Below are positions 35,820 to 45,792 of a stretch of DNA of 64,000 bases, piece after piece (positions within the stretch are counted from its first letter, which is position 1; each line of letters starts with the position of its first letter). The notes under the pieces are model-generated. The model was not told where the DNA came from and searched no databases. It saw only the letters and a program-made list of their open reading frames with translations. A program made the translations under genes and the position numbers. The DNA comes from Sneathiella glossodoripedis JCM 23214. GTDB taxonomy: Bacteria > Pseudomonadota > Alphaproteobacteria > Sneathiellales > Sneathiellaceae. Where the stretch lies: positions 620,001-684,000 of the forward strand of contig NZ_BAMS01000001.1 in NCBI RefSeq assembly GCF_000616095.1. Direction: 5' to 3'.

Positions 35820-36590
35820 ATGAATTATTTGGGCAGGTTGAAACGTAAATTGCAAGAAGGTCAAAAAACGACTGGTGCTTGGCTGTTTACCCCTTCTACA
35901 GATATGGCCGAAGTCATTGGTGGCTGTAACTTTGACGCTATTATGATTGATCAGGAGCACGGTCCGGGAGTGCCGGGTGAAGCGGTTGCCCAGCACCGGG
36001 CTATTCGATTTGCAGGAGACAGCAGCACTTTAATTCGAATTCCCTGGAATGATCCGGTTATGGTCAAAAAAGCGCTGGATGCCGGTATGGAAGGGATAAT
36101 GTTTCCCTGCGTCAATACGGCTGAGGAGGCCCGCAAAGCTGTAGATGCCTGTTATTTCCCGCCGCGTGGAAGCAGGGGCGCAGGTTTGAGTGCAACTCAT
36201 GCGACCAGATATGGGCGGATGAACGAGGAATATTTGCAGAAATTTGAAGATAACCTGCTGATCATCTGCCAAATTGAAACTGCTCAGGCAGTTGAGAATA
36301 TTGAGGAAATCGCAGCAGTTGACGGTGTCGATATGCTCTTTATCGGACCATATGATTTATCTGGTAGCATTGGTAAGCTGGGCCAGTTTGAAGATCCTGA
36401 AGTTAAAGCCCTTTACGATAGGGCAGTGCAAAAAATCAAGGCAAGCGGCAAGTGGCTAGGAACGATTAGCAGCGGTGTTGAGCAGTCAAAACGCTATTTT
36501 GCGCAAGGTCATGATTTTCTGCTATGCGCATCTGAAACAAGCTTGGTTTCAACCGCAGCGGATCAGTTGCTTTCTGAGCTGACAACCTGA
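35820..36590 (+). CDS. HpcH/HpaI-family aldolase
   Basis: A 256-residue class II pyruvate-type aldolase or citrate-lyase-like TIM barrel. Motifs: AIMIDQEHGPG (about 40-50), RIPWNDPVMVKKALDAGMEGIMFP (about 73-96), PPRGSRGAG (about 113-121), IICQIETAQAVEN (about 143-155, with the metal-binding Glu) and LFIGPYDLSGSIG (about 167-179). The family cleaves 2-keto-3-deoxy sugar acids or related hydroxy-keto acids. The substrate here is open. The 3' end overlaps the convergent Bax-type gene by 28 bases. Confidence 0.88.
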   Translation: MNYLGRLKRKLQEGQKTTGAWLFTPSTDMAEVIGGCNFDAIMIDQEHGPGVPGEAVAQHRAIRFAGDSSTLIRIPWNDPVMVKKALDAGMEGIMFPCVNTAEEARKAVDACYFPPRGSRGAGLSATHATRYGRMNEEYLQKFEDNLLIICQIETAQAVENIEEIAAVDGVDMLFIGPYDLSGSIGKLGQFEDPEVKALYDRAVQKIKASGKWLGTISSGVEQSKRYFAQGHDFLLCASETSLVSTAADQLLSELTT

Positions 36591-37606
36591 GCAAAGCGTT
36601 CAGGCGATAGCTCGACTGTGTCGAAATCTGTGAGATTGTTCGCGTCTATCAGTGATTTGAGTGTCTGGACATATTCCTCACCTCGTTCAGAATACGATAG
36701 CAATGTGTCTGCCAGATCATATCCAGTGGGGCTTGCTCCAGTGCTTTTCAGGTAAGCGCGGCGCAGACGAAAATCTTCATATGCAGTGTGTCTGTTGAGG
36801 TTGGTGGCATAAGAGAGGATAGATTGTTCCAAGTGATCGAAGGCTTGAACTTCATAAGTTGCACCTTCTTCTCGCTCTTGAGGAATTATACCTTTCCCGG
36901 TAGCCCAGACGCGCTGCCCGAACAGGGCATTACCATTACGAGCAAATCGAGACGTACCCCAGCCAGATTCTTCAATACTCTGTGCAAGTGCAAGAGACAC
37001 TGGAATTGTATCTACTTTAAGCAATAGATCAAACAGATTGCTAGTTGTACTTTGATATCTTTTTGCAAGACGTTGAAGCCATTTCTGGTCAGTTTCAGGA
37101 ACTTGTTTACCTGATTTTACAAGTGTCACGATATTAAGTAAGCGGTCTCTTTCCGCTTCGATCTTCTCGTTTACTTTCAGGATCAAAGGAAGCGTTACAG
37201 ACAGAAAAATCTTTTTCTTTTTCTGCACCTGTTCGATATCCAGAATATCCACAGGCATGGTGTCTACAAAAATCCTGGGAACCGGGTTTCCACTGCGAAT
37301 ATCCGCTAGATTGAACGATAGGGAATTCAAGCTGTTTGATAGGGAAACAACCGTTAACTGATAAGGTTGCTCGACTGTGGGCAGATTTGAGGGTCGAGAC
37401 AACGGCTTAGGGACTGCATCTAAAGATAGCTTGTCTTCACCGATCAGCTTTTCATGAGTGCTGGCGAGTTGAGAAGCAGGAAGTTTTGCCTCGGCCATAT
37501 GGGAGGGGTGGTTTCCATATTCGGTGATGGCATATCCTGCCAGCAGCGAAAGCGCGAGTAATGAAGCAATTCTGCTTGATTTTAAAGCTGTCGTTAATTG
37601 TCGCAT
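36563..37606 (-). CDS. Glucosaminidase-domain protein (Bax/LytG-like, membrane-anchored)
   Basis: A 347-residue protein with an N-terminal membrane anchor (IASLLALSLLAGYAITEYG, about 11-29). A C-terminal glucosaminidase domain of the Bax type follows, with VSLALAQSIEESGWGTSRFA (about 196-215, including the catalytic Glu) and NGNALFGQRVW. The long middle is polar and alpha-helical. It should cleave peptidoglycan in the periplasm. The start is the ATG at 37606; a GTG 18 bases upstream is less likely. Confidence 0.85.
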   Translation of the reverse strand: MRQLTTALKSSRIASLLALSLLAGYAITEYGNHPSHMAEAKLPASQLASTHEKLIGEDKLSLDAVPKPLSRPSNLPTVEQPYQLTVVSLSNSLNSLSFNLADIRSGNPVPRIFVDTMPVDILDIEQVQKKKKIFLSVTLPLILKVNEKIEAERDRLLNIVTLVKSGKQVPETDQKWLQRLAKRYQSTTSNLFDLLLKVDTIPVSLALAQSIEESGWGTSRFARNGNALFGQRVWATGKGIIPQEREEGATYEVQAFDHLEQSILSYATNLNRHTAYEDFRLRRAYLKSTGASPTGYDLADTLLSYSERGEEYVQTLKSLIDANNLTDFDTVELSPERFAQVVSSESN

Positions 37607-37774
37607 GTCTTTCCAGTGTTGCACGACCTCTGGCTTTGAATATTAGATTATACCACTATATTTGGTATGTGCAACGATTAGTACTCACTATATACAGTCA
37701 ATTCATCGAAAATCGAAATGAATTTAAGCCAAATCGGCGCGCAATATGTCTTAATAAAAAGTTAATTGCAACCC

Positions 37775-37806
37775 TTTCAGCATAGTGCTGAAATCTCCTT
37801 TAGGAG
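37775..37806. repeat. Tandem hairpins between uspA and the Bax-type gene
   Basis: A perfect 8-bp stem with 3-base loop (TTTCAGCA 37775-37782, TGCTGAAA 37786-37793) is followed at once by CTCC/GGAG around TTTA (37795-37806). They lie within a 276-bp gap after the uspA stop codon. No T-run directly follows on either strand. Function could be mRNA end formation or a protein-binding site. Confidence 0.5.
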
Positions 37807-37882
37807 TCAGAGGTTTATATCTAGTGAGAAAATTGCGATTTCAAGGGAAATAGGTAAAATTTTACGAATCACCGGATTAGGG

Positions 37883-38371
37883 CTATGTGACAGCATCCAG
37901 TTGGCTGTTACTCATATGCCCGGGGACGACAGTTATGGGAATGGCAAATGTGCCTGACATTTCCCCAACCAGACTTTTGACAAGTGGGCCTGGCCCACCA
38001 GAGTCCGGTGATGCTGCGAGCACCAGAATGCGTATGTCGGGATCGTCTTCGATTAGCGATAGAAGTTCATCCTTGATATATCCATCCCTAATGACAAACT
38101 CTGGGATAATATTGGTATCTCTTCGGATTTCTTCGGCCAATTCCTGCAAAAGTTCTTCTGCCGCTTCACGGGCTTCTTCGCGCATGACCTGTTCGACACC
38201 CATCCAGTGTTGAAAATCAGGCGGTTCAATGACTTTAAGAAGAATGACACCTCCGCCAACATGCCAAGCTCGACGACAGGCAAACCGGATTGCCGATTTG
38301 CATTCTGGTGTGTCATCCACAACCACAAGAAATTTGTTTCGCCGCGGCGGCGAAGGGGCTTCATCTGTCAT
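37883..38371 (-). CDS. Universal stress protein (UspA family)
   Basis: A 162-residue cytoplasmic UspA-fold protein. It starts with FLVVVDDTPECKSAIRFACR (about 13-32), the nucleotide-binding beta1 strand. The C-terminal ATP-binding loop region reads KSLVGEMSGTFAIPITVVPG. Such proteins support survival under stress by unclear means. The neighbour DUF2333 gene lies 51 bases upstream on the same strand, and trpS further upstream, as in related genomes. Confidence 0.88.
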   Translation of the reverse strand: MTDEAPSPPRRNKFLVVVDDTPECKSAIRFACRRAWHVGGGVILLKVIEPPDFQHWMGVEQVMREEAREAAEELLQELAEEIRRDTNIIPEFVIRDGYIKDELLSLIEDDPDIRILVLAASPDSGGPGPLVKSLVGEMSGTFAIPITVVPGHMSNSQLDAVT

Positions 38372-38422
38372 GAAGTCTCCAGACTTGGTTTCCTCGATCC
38401 CATCCTGCCATCAAGATTAGCT

Positions 38423-39391
38423 CTATTTCAAGAGAATGTTGCTGATCTCGCGAAGTTGCGTTCGCGCCCGAAGGATATAAAAGCCCTGTACAGCAAGGTG
38501 GTTCGGGAAAAGTTGACCATCGTTTTTGGCGTTGGATATCACAAAGGGGTCAAGTTCAACAACCGAGCGAAAACTACCCAGCATTTGACCCCAGGCGTTA
38601 CCCAGCTCTCGCTCGCGAATGAGAGTTTCGTAGTCTTTGGCGAGTGCGTCGAGGATCATATAATAAGCGTAGGCCTGACCTTTAAAGCCATAAAAAAGAT
38701 CATCTGCCTCAAAATCAATGTAAGCGCCTGAATGTTCCGCGATGTGTTTGTCTATGACAGCAGTGGAGGATCCTATATCAAGTGCAATTCGGTCGATGGT
38801 TGCCAGTAGATTGTCCCCGCGTTTTTCAAAAACTGCGCGGCCTTCAGCCAATCGTTGATTATACGAAATCAAAGATTTGCGAGCTTTTTCATATTGTTTT
38901 TCAGAAGAGGCTGTTGGCAGAAGTGAAACTGTCGGATCCCAGCTCCAGACGTCGCCTGCATATTGAAGTAAGCCCGCCGCATTTTGAAGATCCACATCTG
39001 TCTGGCTGGATCCTCTTGTTCGGCCTATCTGATCTGTAAGTTCAAAACTGAACCGGGCAAGCGCCGAGATAATGCCCTGTTGGTAGTTGGGCATGTTATC
39101 CAGCAGGGCAGCTGGCATGAAAAACGGATCATTTGAAGTCCAGCTATTTATGTTGATTTCTCTGTCGATGAGACCCGCGGCCACTTCAACCGCCCTACTG
39201 CCACCGGCTGTCTGATTATGTTCAGCAGGCGTAAATTTCAGATCATCATCGACTTTATGGATCCAGATCATTCCAATGGCATAATAGAGAAAGATGGCCC
39301 CAAATATGCCAATAAAGAATTTTCCAACATGACCCTGGAGCGAAATTCTACGGCTAATTGGTGTGCTATCCCCGGTTCCAATTTCACTCAT
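38423..39391 (-). CDS. DUF2333 family membrane protein
   Basis: A protein of 322 residues in the DUF2333 family. One N-terminal membrane helix (FFIGIFGAIFLYYAIGMIW) is followed by a large, probably periplasmic region with SRAVEVAAGLIDREININSW and WTSNDPFFMPAALLDNMPNY. The function is unknown. The gene is widespread in alpha- and gammaproteobacteria of marine origin. AGGGA sits 8 bases before the ATG at 39391; an in-frame ATG at 39397 is also possible. Confidence 0.85.
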   Translation of the reverse strand: MSEIGTGDSTPISRRISLQGHVGKFFIGIFGAIFLYYAIGMIWIHKVDDDLKFTPAEHNQTAGGSRAVEVAAGLIDREININSWTSNDPFFMPAALLDNMPNYQQGIISALARFSFELTDQIGRTRGSSQTDVDLQNAAGLLQYAGDVWSWDPTVSLLPTASSEKQYEKARKSLISYNQRLAEGRAVFEKRGDNLLATIDRIALDIGSSTAVIDKHIAEHSGAYIDFEADDLFYGFKGQAYAYYMILDALAKDYETLIRERELGNAWGQMLGSFRSVVELDPFVISNAKNDGQLFPNHLAVQGFYILRARTQLREISNILLK

Positions 39392-39479
39392 GGCCATTTT
39401 CCCTGTTTTGCTTTCAGCATGATAACCAAAATGTAAGAGGTGGAGCAGCCTATACAAGACCTGCTCCACCAATTGCATA

Positions 39480-40478
39480 TCAGTCGGTCAGAAAACCAAC
39501 AACTTCCTTAACCTCACGAATGATGGGAGCTGCAATGGCTCGAGCCCGCTCAGCGCCATCTTTTAAAACGCTGTCAACGTAGGATGGGTCGTCCATCAGC
39601 CGCTTCATTTCACTGCCAATTGGACCGAATTTTTCAACGGCGAGTTCTGTTAATGCGGGTTTAAAAGTTGAAAACTGTGAACCGGCGAACTCTTGCAGGA
39701 TTTCTGAACGTGTTTTATCCGCAAGAGCTGCATAAATACCCACAAGATTTGCAGCCTCTGGCCGACCTTCAAGGTCTTCCAGTTTCTCTGGAAGAGGTTC
39801 GGGATCAGTTCTTGCCTTTCGAAGTTTTTTGGAAATTTCGTCCGGCCCATCCATCAATGTAATACGTGAATAATCACTAGGATCAGATTTCGACATCTTT
39901 TTAGAACCATCCCGCAGTGACATTACGCGCGTTGCTTCACCAAAGATGAGAGGCTCCACCAATGGAAATAATTCAATCTCGTAATCATTGTTAAATTTTT
40001 GCGCAATATCACGAGTGAGCTCCAGATGCTGTTTTTGATCTTCACCCACGGGGACATGTGTGGCTTTGTAAACTAGAATGTCCGCAGCCATCAAATTTGG
40101 ATAGGCATAAAGGCCAACTGAAGCGTTTTCCCGATTTTTTCCAGCTTTCTCTTTAAACTGGGTCATTCTGTTCAACCAGCCGAGGCGTGCGACGCAATTG
40201 AAAATCCAGGCTAGTTCCGCGTGAGCTGCAACAGCGCTTTGCGCAAAAACAATGGACTTTTTGGGATCTACACCAGATGCCAGATAGGCTGCGGCCACCT
40301 CGCGAATGTTACTGCGAAGCTCTTTGGGATCTTTCCAGACAGTAATGGCATGCATGTCGACTGCACAGTAGATGCATTCATAATCATCTTGCAGACGAAC
40401 AAAGTTGCGGATTGCACCCAGATAATTACCCAAATGCAAATTACCAGTTGGCTGAACACCAGAAAAAATACGAGACAT
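39480..40478 (-). CDS. trpS: Tryptophanyl-tRNA synthetase
   Basis: A 332-residue class I aminoacyl-tRNA synthetase. The HIGH-type motif is [13 protein letters not shown] (about 10-22), and the KMSKS motif is in [13 protein letters not shown] (about 193-205). Length and both motifs are normal, and the frame is intact. The start is the ATG at 40478, following murJ with a gap of 120 bases that shows no clear gene. Confidence 0.97.
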   Translation of the reverse strand: MSRIFSGVQPTGNLHLGNYLGAIRNFVRLQDDYECIYCAVDMHAITVWKDPKELRSNIREVAAAYLASGVDPKKSIVFAQSAVAAHAELAWIFNCVARLGWLNRMTQFKEKAGKNRENASVGLYAYPNLMAADILVYKATHVPVGEDQKQHLELTRDIAQKFNNDYEIELFPLVEPLIFGEATRVMSLRDGSKKMSKSDPSDYSRITLMDGPDEISKKLRKARTDPEPLPEKLEDLEGRPEAANLVGIYAALADKTRSEILQEFAGSQFSTFKPALTELAVEKFGPIGSEMKRLMDDPSYVDSVLKDGAERARAIAAPIIREVKEVVGFLTD

Positions 40479-40598
40479 AAAAAACGCTCCTCACGCTTTG
40501 GACACGGCCCGGTTGTTCAATGCTCCTCTTGAGACATTGGCCGAGCTGGAGTTAAGGGGAAGGGATTTATTGCAGGCGCCTTGATATACGTCAACTGT

Positions 40599-42158
40599 TT
40601 ATGATTGTGGTGTTCGCCTTAGCATTGTCTTTAGTTCCGAAATTCGCGCGGCACCGAACAAAAGGCTTGTGATTGCATATATTGATCCTCCACCAAGGAT
40701 GAGTAATGCAAGGCTGGCAACTTTCGTCAACAGGTCATTCGCGAGTAACTGATCTTTTAGAAAATCTGCTGTGAAGTTTAAAAATACGACCATCAGAGCA
40801 GAAGCCAAAAGCGCACCAGAAACTCGTTTAAGCAGCCGAATATCCATGCGGTGGTGACCCCTTATCAACAATAACAAGAGCAAGGTCCCAGCGTTCAGCC
40901 AGGCTGCCAGCGAGGTTGCAATCGCTATTCCTACATGTGCGAATGTGTCAATGAGGATCAGACTTAAAACGATATTCAAAATCATTGCCACCACACCAAC
41001 TATTACAGGTGTTGTGGTGTCTTCGCGTGCAAAGAAACCGGGTGCGTAGACTTTCGTTAATACATATGCGGGAAGTCCACTTGCGAATGCGACGAGCGCT
41101 TCTGCGGTGGTTTGCGTGGCTAGCGAGTCAAATTTTCCATGTTCAAACAAAACGGATATGATCGGGACATCGATTGTCATGAGCGCAGCCGTGGCTGGTA
41201 AGGTCAATAACATGGAAAGCTCTACAGCTCTGTTCATGCTGGCATTAGCTTGTGCTTCAACTCCACTACGTAGCTGCCGGGTTAGCATGGGAAGTAAGGC
41301 TGTTCCAATAGCAATGCCAATAACACCAAGCGGTAGCTGATATACTCGATCAGCGTAATATAGGTACGATATGGAACCTGTCGCCAATAACGAAGCAATA
41401 ATGGTTCCAACAAGGATGTTGATCTGAAGGACGCCCGCACCAAGCAGACCGGGTAGCATCAACTTGAAAAGTCTGCGAACTTTTTCGGTAAAACGCGGCC
41501 AGATAATGGGAGGAAGAACGCCTTCGCGTTTACAGGCAATAACCAGATAGGCGACTTGAGCGACACCTGCGATTGTAACTCCAATTGACAGGGCGAGTCC
41601 CGGATCTGAGTCTAGCCAGACCAATTGCACGATCAATACAGAGATAAGAATAATATTTAGCAGAATTGGTGCGGCCGACATCGCTGCAAACTTATAGTAG
41701 GCATTTAATACGCCCCCCAAAAGTGCCACAATGGACATTGCCATGAGGTATGGGAAAGTGATGCGAGTATATAGGACCGCACGCTCAAATCGATCACCCC
41801 CGACTTCAAAACCCGGTGCCAGATACTGCATCAGGAAGGGCATGAAAATCATGAACAAGCAGGAGAATAAGGTGAGAAACCCAGTTAAAAACCCAAGAGC
41901 ATGAGAGGCAAAATTTAAACCGGTTTCTTTTGATTCCTCTTCAATCTGCCGAGCAAAAAGAGGGACGAATGCTGCAGAAAAAGCTCCTTCAGCGACAAGC
42001 CTGCGAAACATGTTTGGAATTCTAAAGGCTACAAAAAAGGCGTCTGAAATTGGCCCAGCACCCAACACTACAGCGATCAGGATATCCCGGATAAAGCCCA
42101 GAATACGACTGATCATGGTGAACCCACCTACAGTAACGACTGATTTAACGAGACTCAA
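40599..42158 (-). CDS. murJ: Lipid II flippase MurJ
   Basis: A 519-residue membrane protein with 14 predicted helices of the MOP superfamily. It moves lipid II across the inner membrane for peptidoglycan synthesis. Family marks are VGGFTMISRILGFIRDILIA (about 10-29), SDAFFVAFRIPNMFRRLVAEGAFS and AFVPLFARQIEEE. The start is a TTG at 42158: a strong GGGAGG 6 bases away supports it, and the protein then begins MSLVKSV as in relatives. Confidence 0.96.
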   Translation of the reverse strand: MSLVKSVVTVGGFTMISRILGFIRDILIAVVLGAGPISDAFFVAFRIPNMFRRLVAEGAFSAAFVPLFARQIEEESKETGLNFASHALGFLTGFLTLFSCLFMIFMPFLMQYLAPGFEVGGDRFERAVLYTRITFPYLMAMSIVALLGGVLNAYYKFAAMSAAPILLNIILISVLIVQLVWLDSDPGLALSIGVTIAGVAQVAYLVIACKREGVLPPIIWPRFTEKVRRLFKLMLPGLLGAGVLQINILVGTIIASLLATGSISYLYYADRVYQLPLGVIGIAIGTALLPMLTRQLRSGVEAQANASMNRAVELSMLLTLPATAALMTIDVPIISVLFEHGKFDSLATQTTAEALVAFASGLPAYVLTKVYAPGFFAREDTTTPVIVGVVAMILNIVLSLILIDTFAHVGIAIATSLAAWLNAGTLLLLLLIRGHHRMDIRLLKRVSGALLASALMVVFLNFTADFLKDQLLANDLLTKVASLALLILGGGSIYAITSLLFGAARISELKTMLRRTPQS

Positions 42159-42185
42159 AGCCCGCCTCCCCCAACATTTAGCACT

Positions 42186-44978
42186 TTAACTGGCGGCTCT
42201 TTGCGCTGCTTTAGCGTTCTGGTTTTGTGTTGCTCCATCTGAAGAGCCACTCAAAGCCGACATTAGTTTCTCTTCGATGGATGCTATCTTCACATTGTTG
42301 GTGATTTTAAGGCCAAACATGTCTTTGACGTAAAAAACGTCCACAACACGCTCGCCAAATGTGGAAATATGGGCAGAAGAGACTGAGAGTGATAATTCAA
42401 ACAGTGCACGTGTAAGATCTGCTAGTAGCCCATTTCTGTCTCGGCCACGGACTTCGATAACTGTATGGATGTTTGAGGCTGCGTTGTTTACCAGAACCGA
42501 AGGTGTCGCTTTAAATACGCGTGTGCGGCTAGGTAGTGAATTTTTTGTCCTTTGACTTAACTCTTTACGCGCGTGGATTTCTCCTTTCAGTGTGTCTTCA
42601 ATTGTTTTTTTCAGTTTCGCAATTCTGTCGCCGCGGTCAAATGCGTTCCCTTCGTCGTCCTGAATAAAGAATGTGTCCAGCGCCATTCCATCGGTTGTCG
42701 TGTGAATTTTAGCATCCACAATATTGGCGGCTGAAATAGACATGGCAGCGGCTATTCTTGCAAACAGTCCAGGGTGATCAGGTGTATAGACGGTTACTTC
42801 TGTAACTGCGCGGAAGGGATCGCTTTTGGCATCGATTGTAAGAACAGTGTTTTGCTTGATGGCTTTGCGAATTAATTCGGCATGTGCCTGTTGCGTCTCA
42901 AGGCTGTTGGCTAACCAGTAAGACTCATAGAATCTTTCCATATGTGCGGAAATTTCATCATCATTCCAACCATTTAGCGTTTCCTTCAGAATTTCCTGCA
43001 TGTGGCGGGCTCGTTCTGCACGTCCTTCTGAAGTGTGTCCACCGGTCAAGGCTGTTTCGCTTGCGTAATAAAGCTCACGAAGCAGCTGCCCTTTCCAGCC
43101 ATTCCAGACATTTGGTCCAACTGCGCGGATATCAACAACAGTTAGAATCAAAAGTAACTTCAAATGTTCGGGGCTTTGAACAACCTGTACGAAATCCTCA
43201 ATGGTTTTTGGGTCGGCCAAGTCCCGTTTGAACGCTGTGTTGCTCATTAATAGATGATACCGCACAAGCCAGGAAACAGTCTCGGTCTCTGACTCGCTCA
43301 GACCAAGTCTGGGACATAGTTTGTCCGCAACTTCTGCACCTAAGACAGAATGATCACCGCCGCGCCCCTTGGCAATATCATGTAGCAGGACGGCCACGTA
43401 GAGTACGGGCCGAGACAAAATTTTAGGCATGATTTTGTGGCTCAAAGGATGCTCTTCCGCGAGTAGTCCATCTTCGATTTGAGCAAGTATGCCAATAGCA
43501 CGAATAGTATGCTCATCCACTGTGTAAACGTGATACATATCGTGTTGCATCTGCGCTACGACACGGCCAAAATCAGGGATAAAACGGCCGAGCACACCAG
43601 CTTCACTCAAGCGGCGTAAAGTGGTTTCCGGGTCTTTTCGCGAAGTCAGCATCTCCAGAAACATCTTGTTAGCTTCCGGCTCGCTGCGCAGTTTCTTGTT
43701 GATGAGTTTAAGATTTTGCCGAATTAGCCTGAGGGCGTTGGGATGCACATCAAGGTCTTTTTGTTGAGCCAGATGGAACAACCCCAGAATTTTCAATGGG
43801 TCTTCCTTAAAGTCCTCATCGGTTTGAACATTTAGTCGGCCCCCATCGACAAGAAACCCATCCAGTTTTCGGCGGAGCAGACCAAAGCGGGGAATTGGCA
43901 AGCGGCTCTTTTTTTGTTGTTCCGCTTCAAGGTTGGCACAGAAGATACGGGTTAGGTTACCTACATCTTTGGCGACAAGGAAATAATGTTTCATAAAACG
44001 CTCTACGCCTAATGTGCCTGCGTGATCGGTGTACCCCAACCTTTTCGCAAGTTCACTCTGGACATCGAACGTCAGTCGTTCTTCGGGGCGATTGGTCAGA
44101 TAGTGCAGGTGGCATCGCACTGTTCTTAAAAAATTGGAGGCTTTGGTAAATTTCTTCCGCTCTGTCTCCGTAAAAACCCCGTTTGCCTGTAATTCGGAAA
44201 CATCATTGGTGCTATAGACAAACTTGGCGAGCCAAAAGAGAGTTTGCAGGTCGCGAAGGCCTCCTTTGCCCTCTTTAATATTGGGCTCTACAACATATCT
44301 TGAGTTACCGAATTTTTTGTGGCGTTCATCACGTTCGTTGAGTTTGGCGTCGATGAAAGCTCGGCTGTTACCCGGAATGATTTCCTTCTTAAATTTACTC
44401 CTGACTTCATTGGCCAGATCCTGATCGCCCCAGATATAACGCATCTCCAGAAGTGCCGTCTGAATGGTGATATCGTTTTTGGCCAACCGGATGCATTCAT
44501 CAGGGTTGCGGGTGGCATGACCCACTTTCAATCCGAGATCCCAAAGCAGGTAAAGGCAATATTCGATTATCTGCTCAGACCACGGAGTCTGCTTGTATGG
44601 AAACAGAAACAGCAAATCCACATCCGAGTGTGGAGCAAGCTCCCCGCGACCATAGCCACCGACAGCGACAAGAGAGAGTTTCTCTTCTGAAGTTGGATTA
44701 TTAAGAGGGTAAACATACTGCGTGGCAGAATCGTAAATTGTTCGAATGACCTGGTCTACCAGAAAGGCGTAGGCATACATGGAGGGTCTGCCTTTATTGC
44801 TTTTCATAAACCGGTCTTTAACCACCTGTTGACCAGACGTGAGCGCAGACTTTAATGTTTTTAACAACGCAGCCCTGAAATCCGTACTATCTGGTGCATA
44901 TCGCTGAGCCATCTCAGCGATTTCTGCGACCACCTGTTTGCGGTCAATGATCTCTCGGCGGTTCGGGATTTTTCTCAT
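42186..44978 (-). CDS. glnD: Bifunctional uridylyltransferase/uridylyl-removing enzyme (PII)
   Basis: A 930-residue sensor of glutamine that modifies PII proteins. The nucleotidyltransferase domain has VGGYGRGELAPHSDVDLLFL, and the PII-uridylyltransferase linker follows. The HD domain has VAVLLHDIAKGRGGDHS with the expected HD pair. Two C-terminal ACT domains bind glutamine (TVYTPDHPGLFARIAAAMS and EVRGRDRNGLLADLTRALF). The ATG at 44978 matches the conserved MRKIPNRREIID. Longer in-frame extensions would reach into lysE and are rejected. murJ lies 27 bases downstream. Confidence 0.96.
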   Translation of the reverse strand: MRKIPNRREIIDRKQVVAEIAEMAQRYAPDSTDFRAALLKTLKSALTSGQQVVKDRFMKSNKGRPSMYAYAFLVDQVIRTIYDSATQYVYPLNNPTSEEKLSLVAVGGYGRGELAPHSDVDLLFLFPYKQTPWSEQIIEYCLYLLWDLGLKVGHATRNPDECIRLAKNDITIQTALLEMRYIWGDQDLANEVRSKFKKEIIPGNSRAFIDAKLNERDERHKKFGNSRYVVEPNIKEGKGGLRDLQTLFWLAKFVYSTNDVSELQANGVFTETERKKFTKASNFLRTVRCHLHYLTNRPEERLTFDVQSELAKRLGYTDHAGTLGVERFMKHYFLVAKDVGNLTRIFCANLEAEQQKKSRLPIPRFGLLRRKLDGFLVDGGRLNVQTDEDFKEDPLKILGLFHLAQQKDLDVHPNALRLIRQNLKLINKKLRSEPEANKMFLEMLTSRKDPETTLRRLSEAGVLGRFIPDFGRVVAQMQHDMYHVYTVDEHTIRAIGILAQIEDGLLAEEHPLSHKIMPKILSRPVLYVAVLLHDIAKGRGGDHSVLGAEVADKLCPRLGLSESETETVSWLVRYHLLMSNTAFKRDLADPKTIEDFVQVVQSPEHLKLLLILTVVDIRAVGPNVWNGWKGQLLRELYYASETALTGGHTSEGRAERARHMQEILKETLNGWNDDEISAHMERFYESYWLANSLETQQAHAELIRKAIKQNTVLTIDAKSDPFRAVTEVTVYTPDHPGLFARIAAAMSISAANIVDAKIHTTTDGMALDTFFIQDDEGNAFDRGDRIAKLKKTIEDTLKGEIHARKELSQRTKNSLPSRTRVFKATPSVLVNNAASNIHTVIEVRGRDRNGLLADLTRALFELSLSVSSAHISTFGERVVDVFYVKDMFGLKITNNVKIASIEEKLMSALSGSSDGATQNQNAKAAQRAAS

Positions 44979-45095
44979 TTTGGAGTTCCGATTTTGGCGC
45001 TTTAAGGCCGGTTGTAATGAATTACCTGCTTCTGTATAACATAAGTTAGTAAATGCTTCCCAATTCCTCCATAGATATTTTAATCTGCAAATTTC

Positions 45096-45722
45096 ATGTA
45101 TTTGTCTGCTTTGATAAACGGATCGCTTCTTGGCGGTGCCCTGATTATTGCGATTGGCGCCCAAAACATGTTTGTTATCAAGCAGGGTCTGGCGCGTGAT
45201 CGGGTACTCGTAGTTGTACTGATCAGCTCAATTGTAGATGCTACTCTTATTGCCTTGGGGGCATTGGGGTTAGGAAGTTTGATCGCAGCCTTTCCACTTG
45301 CGATAACAATTGCCACGATAGGCGGATCAGCTTTTTTGCTCGTATATGGGACGATGTCTCTCTATCGGGCGGCGAAACCGCAGCAAAGCCAGTCCTTTAG
45401 CGACGTGAAATCTACGTCCAGTCTGAAGCGGGCGGCTCTGATGACATTGGCATTTAGTCTTTTAAATCCCCATGTTTATCTGGACACGGTTATATTATTG
45501 GGAGGCATTGCGTCCAGCTATCCGTTTGATGAGCGTCTGTATTTTCTGTCAGGAGCAATTGCGACATCGTTCGTTTGGTTTTTTACCATTGGATTTGGGG
45601 CAACTGCCTTGGCGCCCTTTATGAAGCATCCGGCGGGGGCAAGAGTGCTGGATTTATTGGTCGCAATTATGATGTTTATTGTTGCTGCCGGATTAATCAG
45701 CGATTTTCTATCGCAAAGCTGA
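45096..45722 (+). CDS. LysE/ArgO-family amino acid exporter
   Basis: A 208-residue inner-membrane transporter with six hydrophobic segments. Family features are IAIGAQNMFVIKQGLARDRV (about 19-38) and the LLNPHVYLDTVILLGGIA motif (about 121-138), which is diagnostic of LysE/ArgO basic amino acid exporters. Arginine or lysine export is likely but not proven. It is divergent from glnD, a neighbour in nitrogen control. Confidence 0.9.
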   Translation: MYLSALINGSLLGGALIIAIGAQNMFVIKQGLARDRVLVVVLISSIVDATLIALGALGLGSLIAAFPLAITIATIGGSAFLLVYGTMSLYRAAKPQQSQSFSDVKSTSSLKRAALMTLAFSLLNPHVYLDTVILLGGIASSYPFDERLYFLSGAIATSFVWFFTIGFGATALAPFMKHPAGARVLDLLVAIMMFIVAAGLISDFLSQS

Positions 45723-45752
45723 TTGTGTTTTCTGGACTTAATATCCTGATTT

Positions 45753-45776
45753 AAAAAGGGGAGGATAAACCTCCCC
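45753..45776 (-). terminator. Terminator downstream of the SDR gene
   Basis: On the minus strand GGGGAGG (45776-45770) pairs with CCTCCCC (45764-45758), with loop TTTAT, followed by five T. It lies about 17 bases after the SDR stop codon in the 70-bp gap between convergent lysE and the SDR gene. Confidence 0.8.
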
Positions 45777-45792
45777 CAAACCGTCTGAGATA

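Noticed and set aside
42186-45164. A longer GlnD starting at 45164
   Set aside because: It would overlap the start of the divergent LysE-type gene, and the extra residues do not match GlnD; MRKIPNRREIID begins at 44978.
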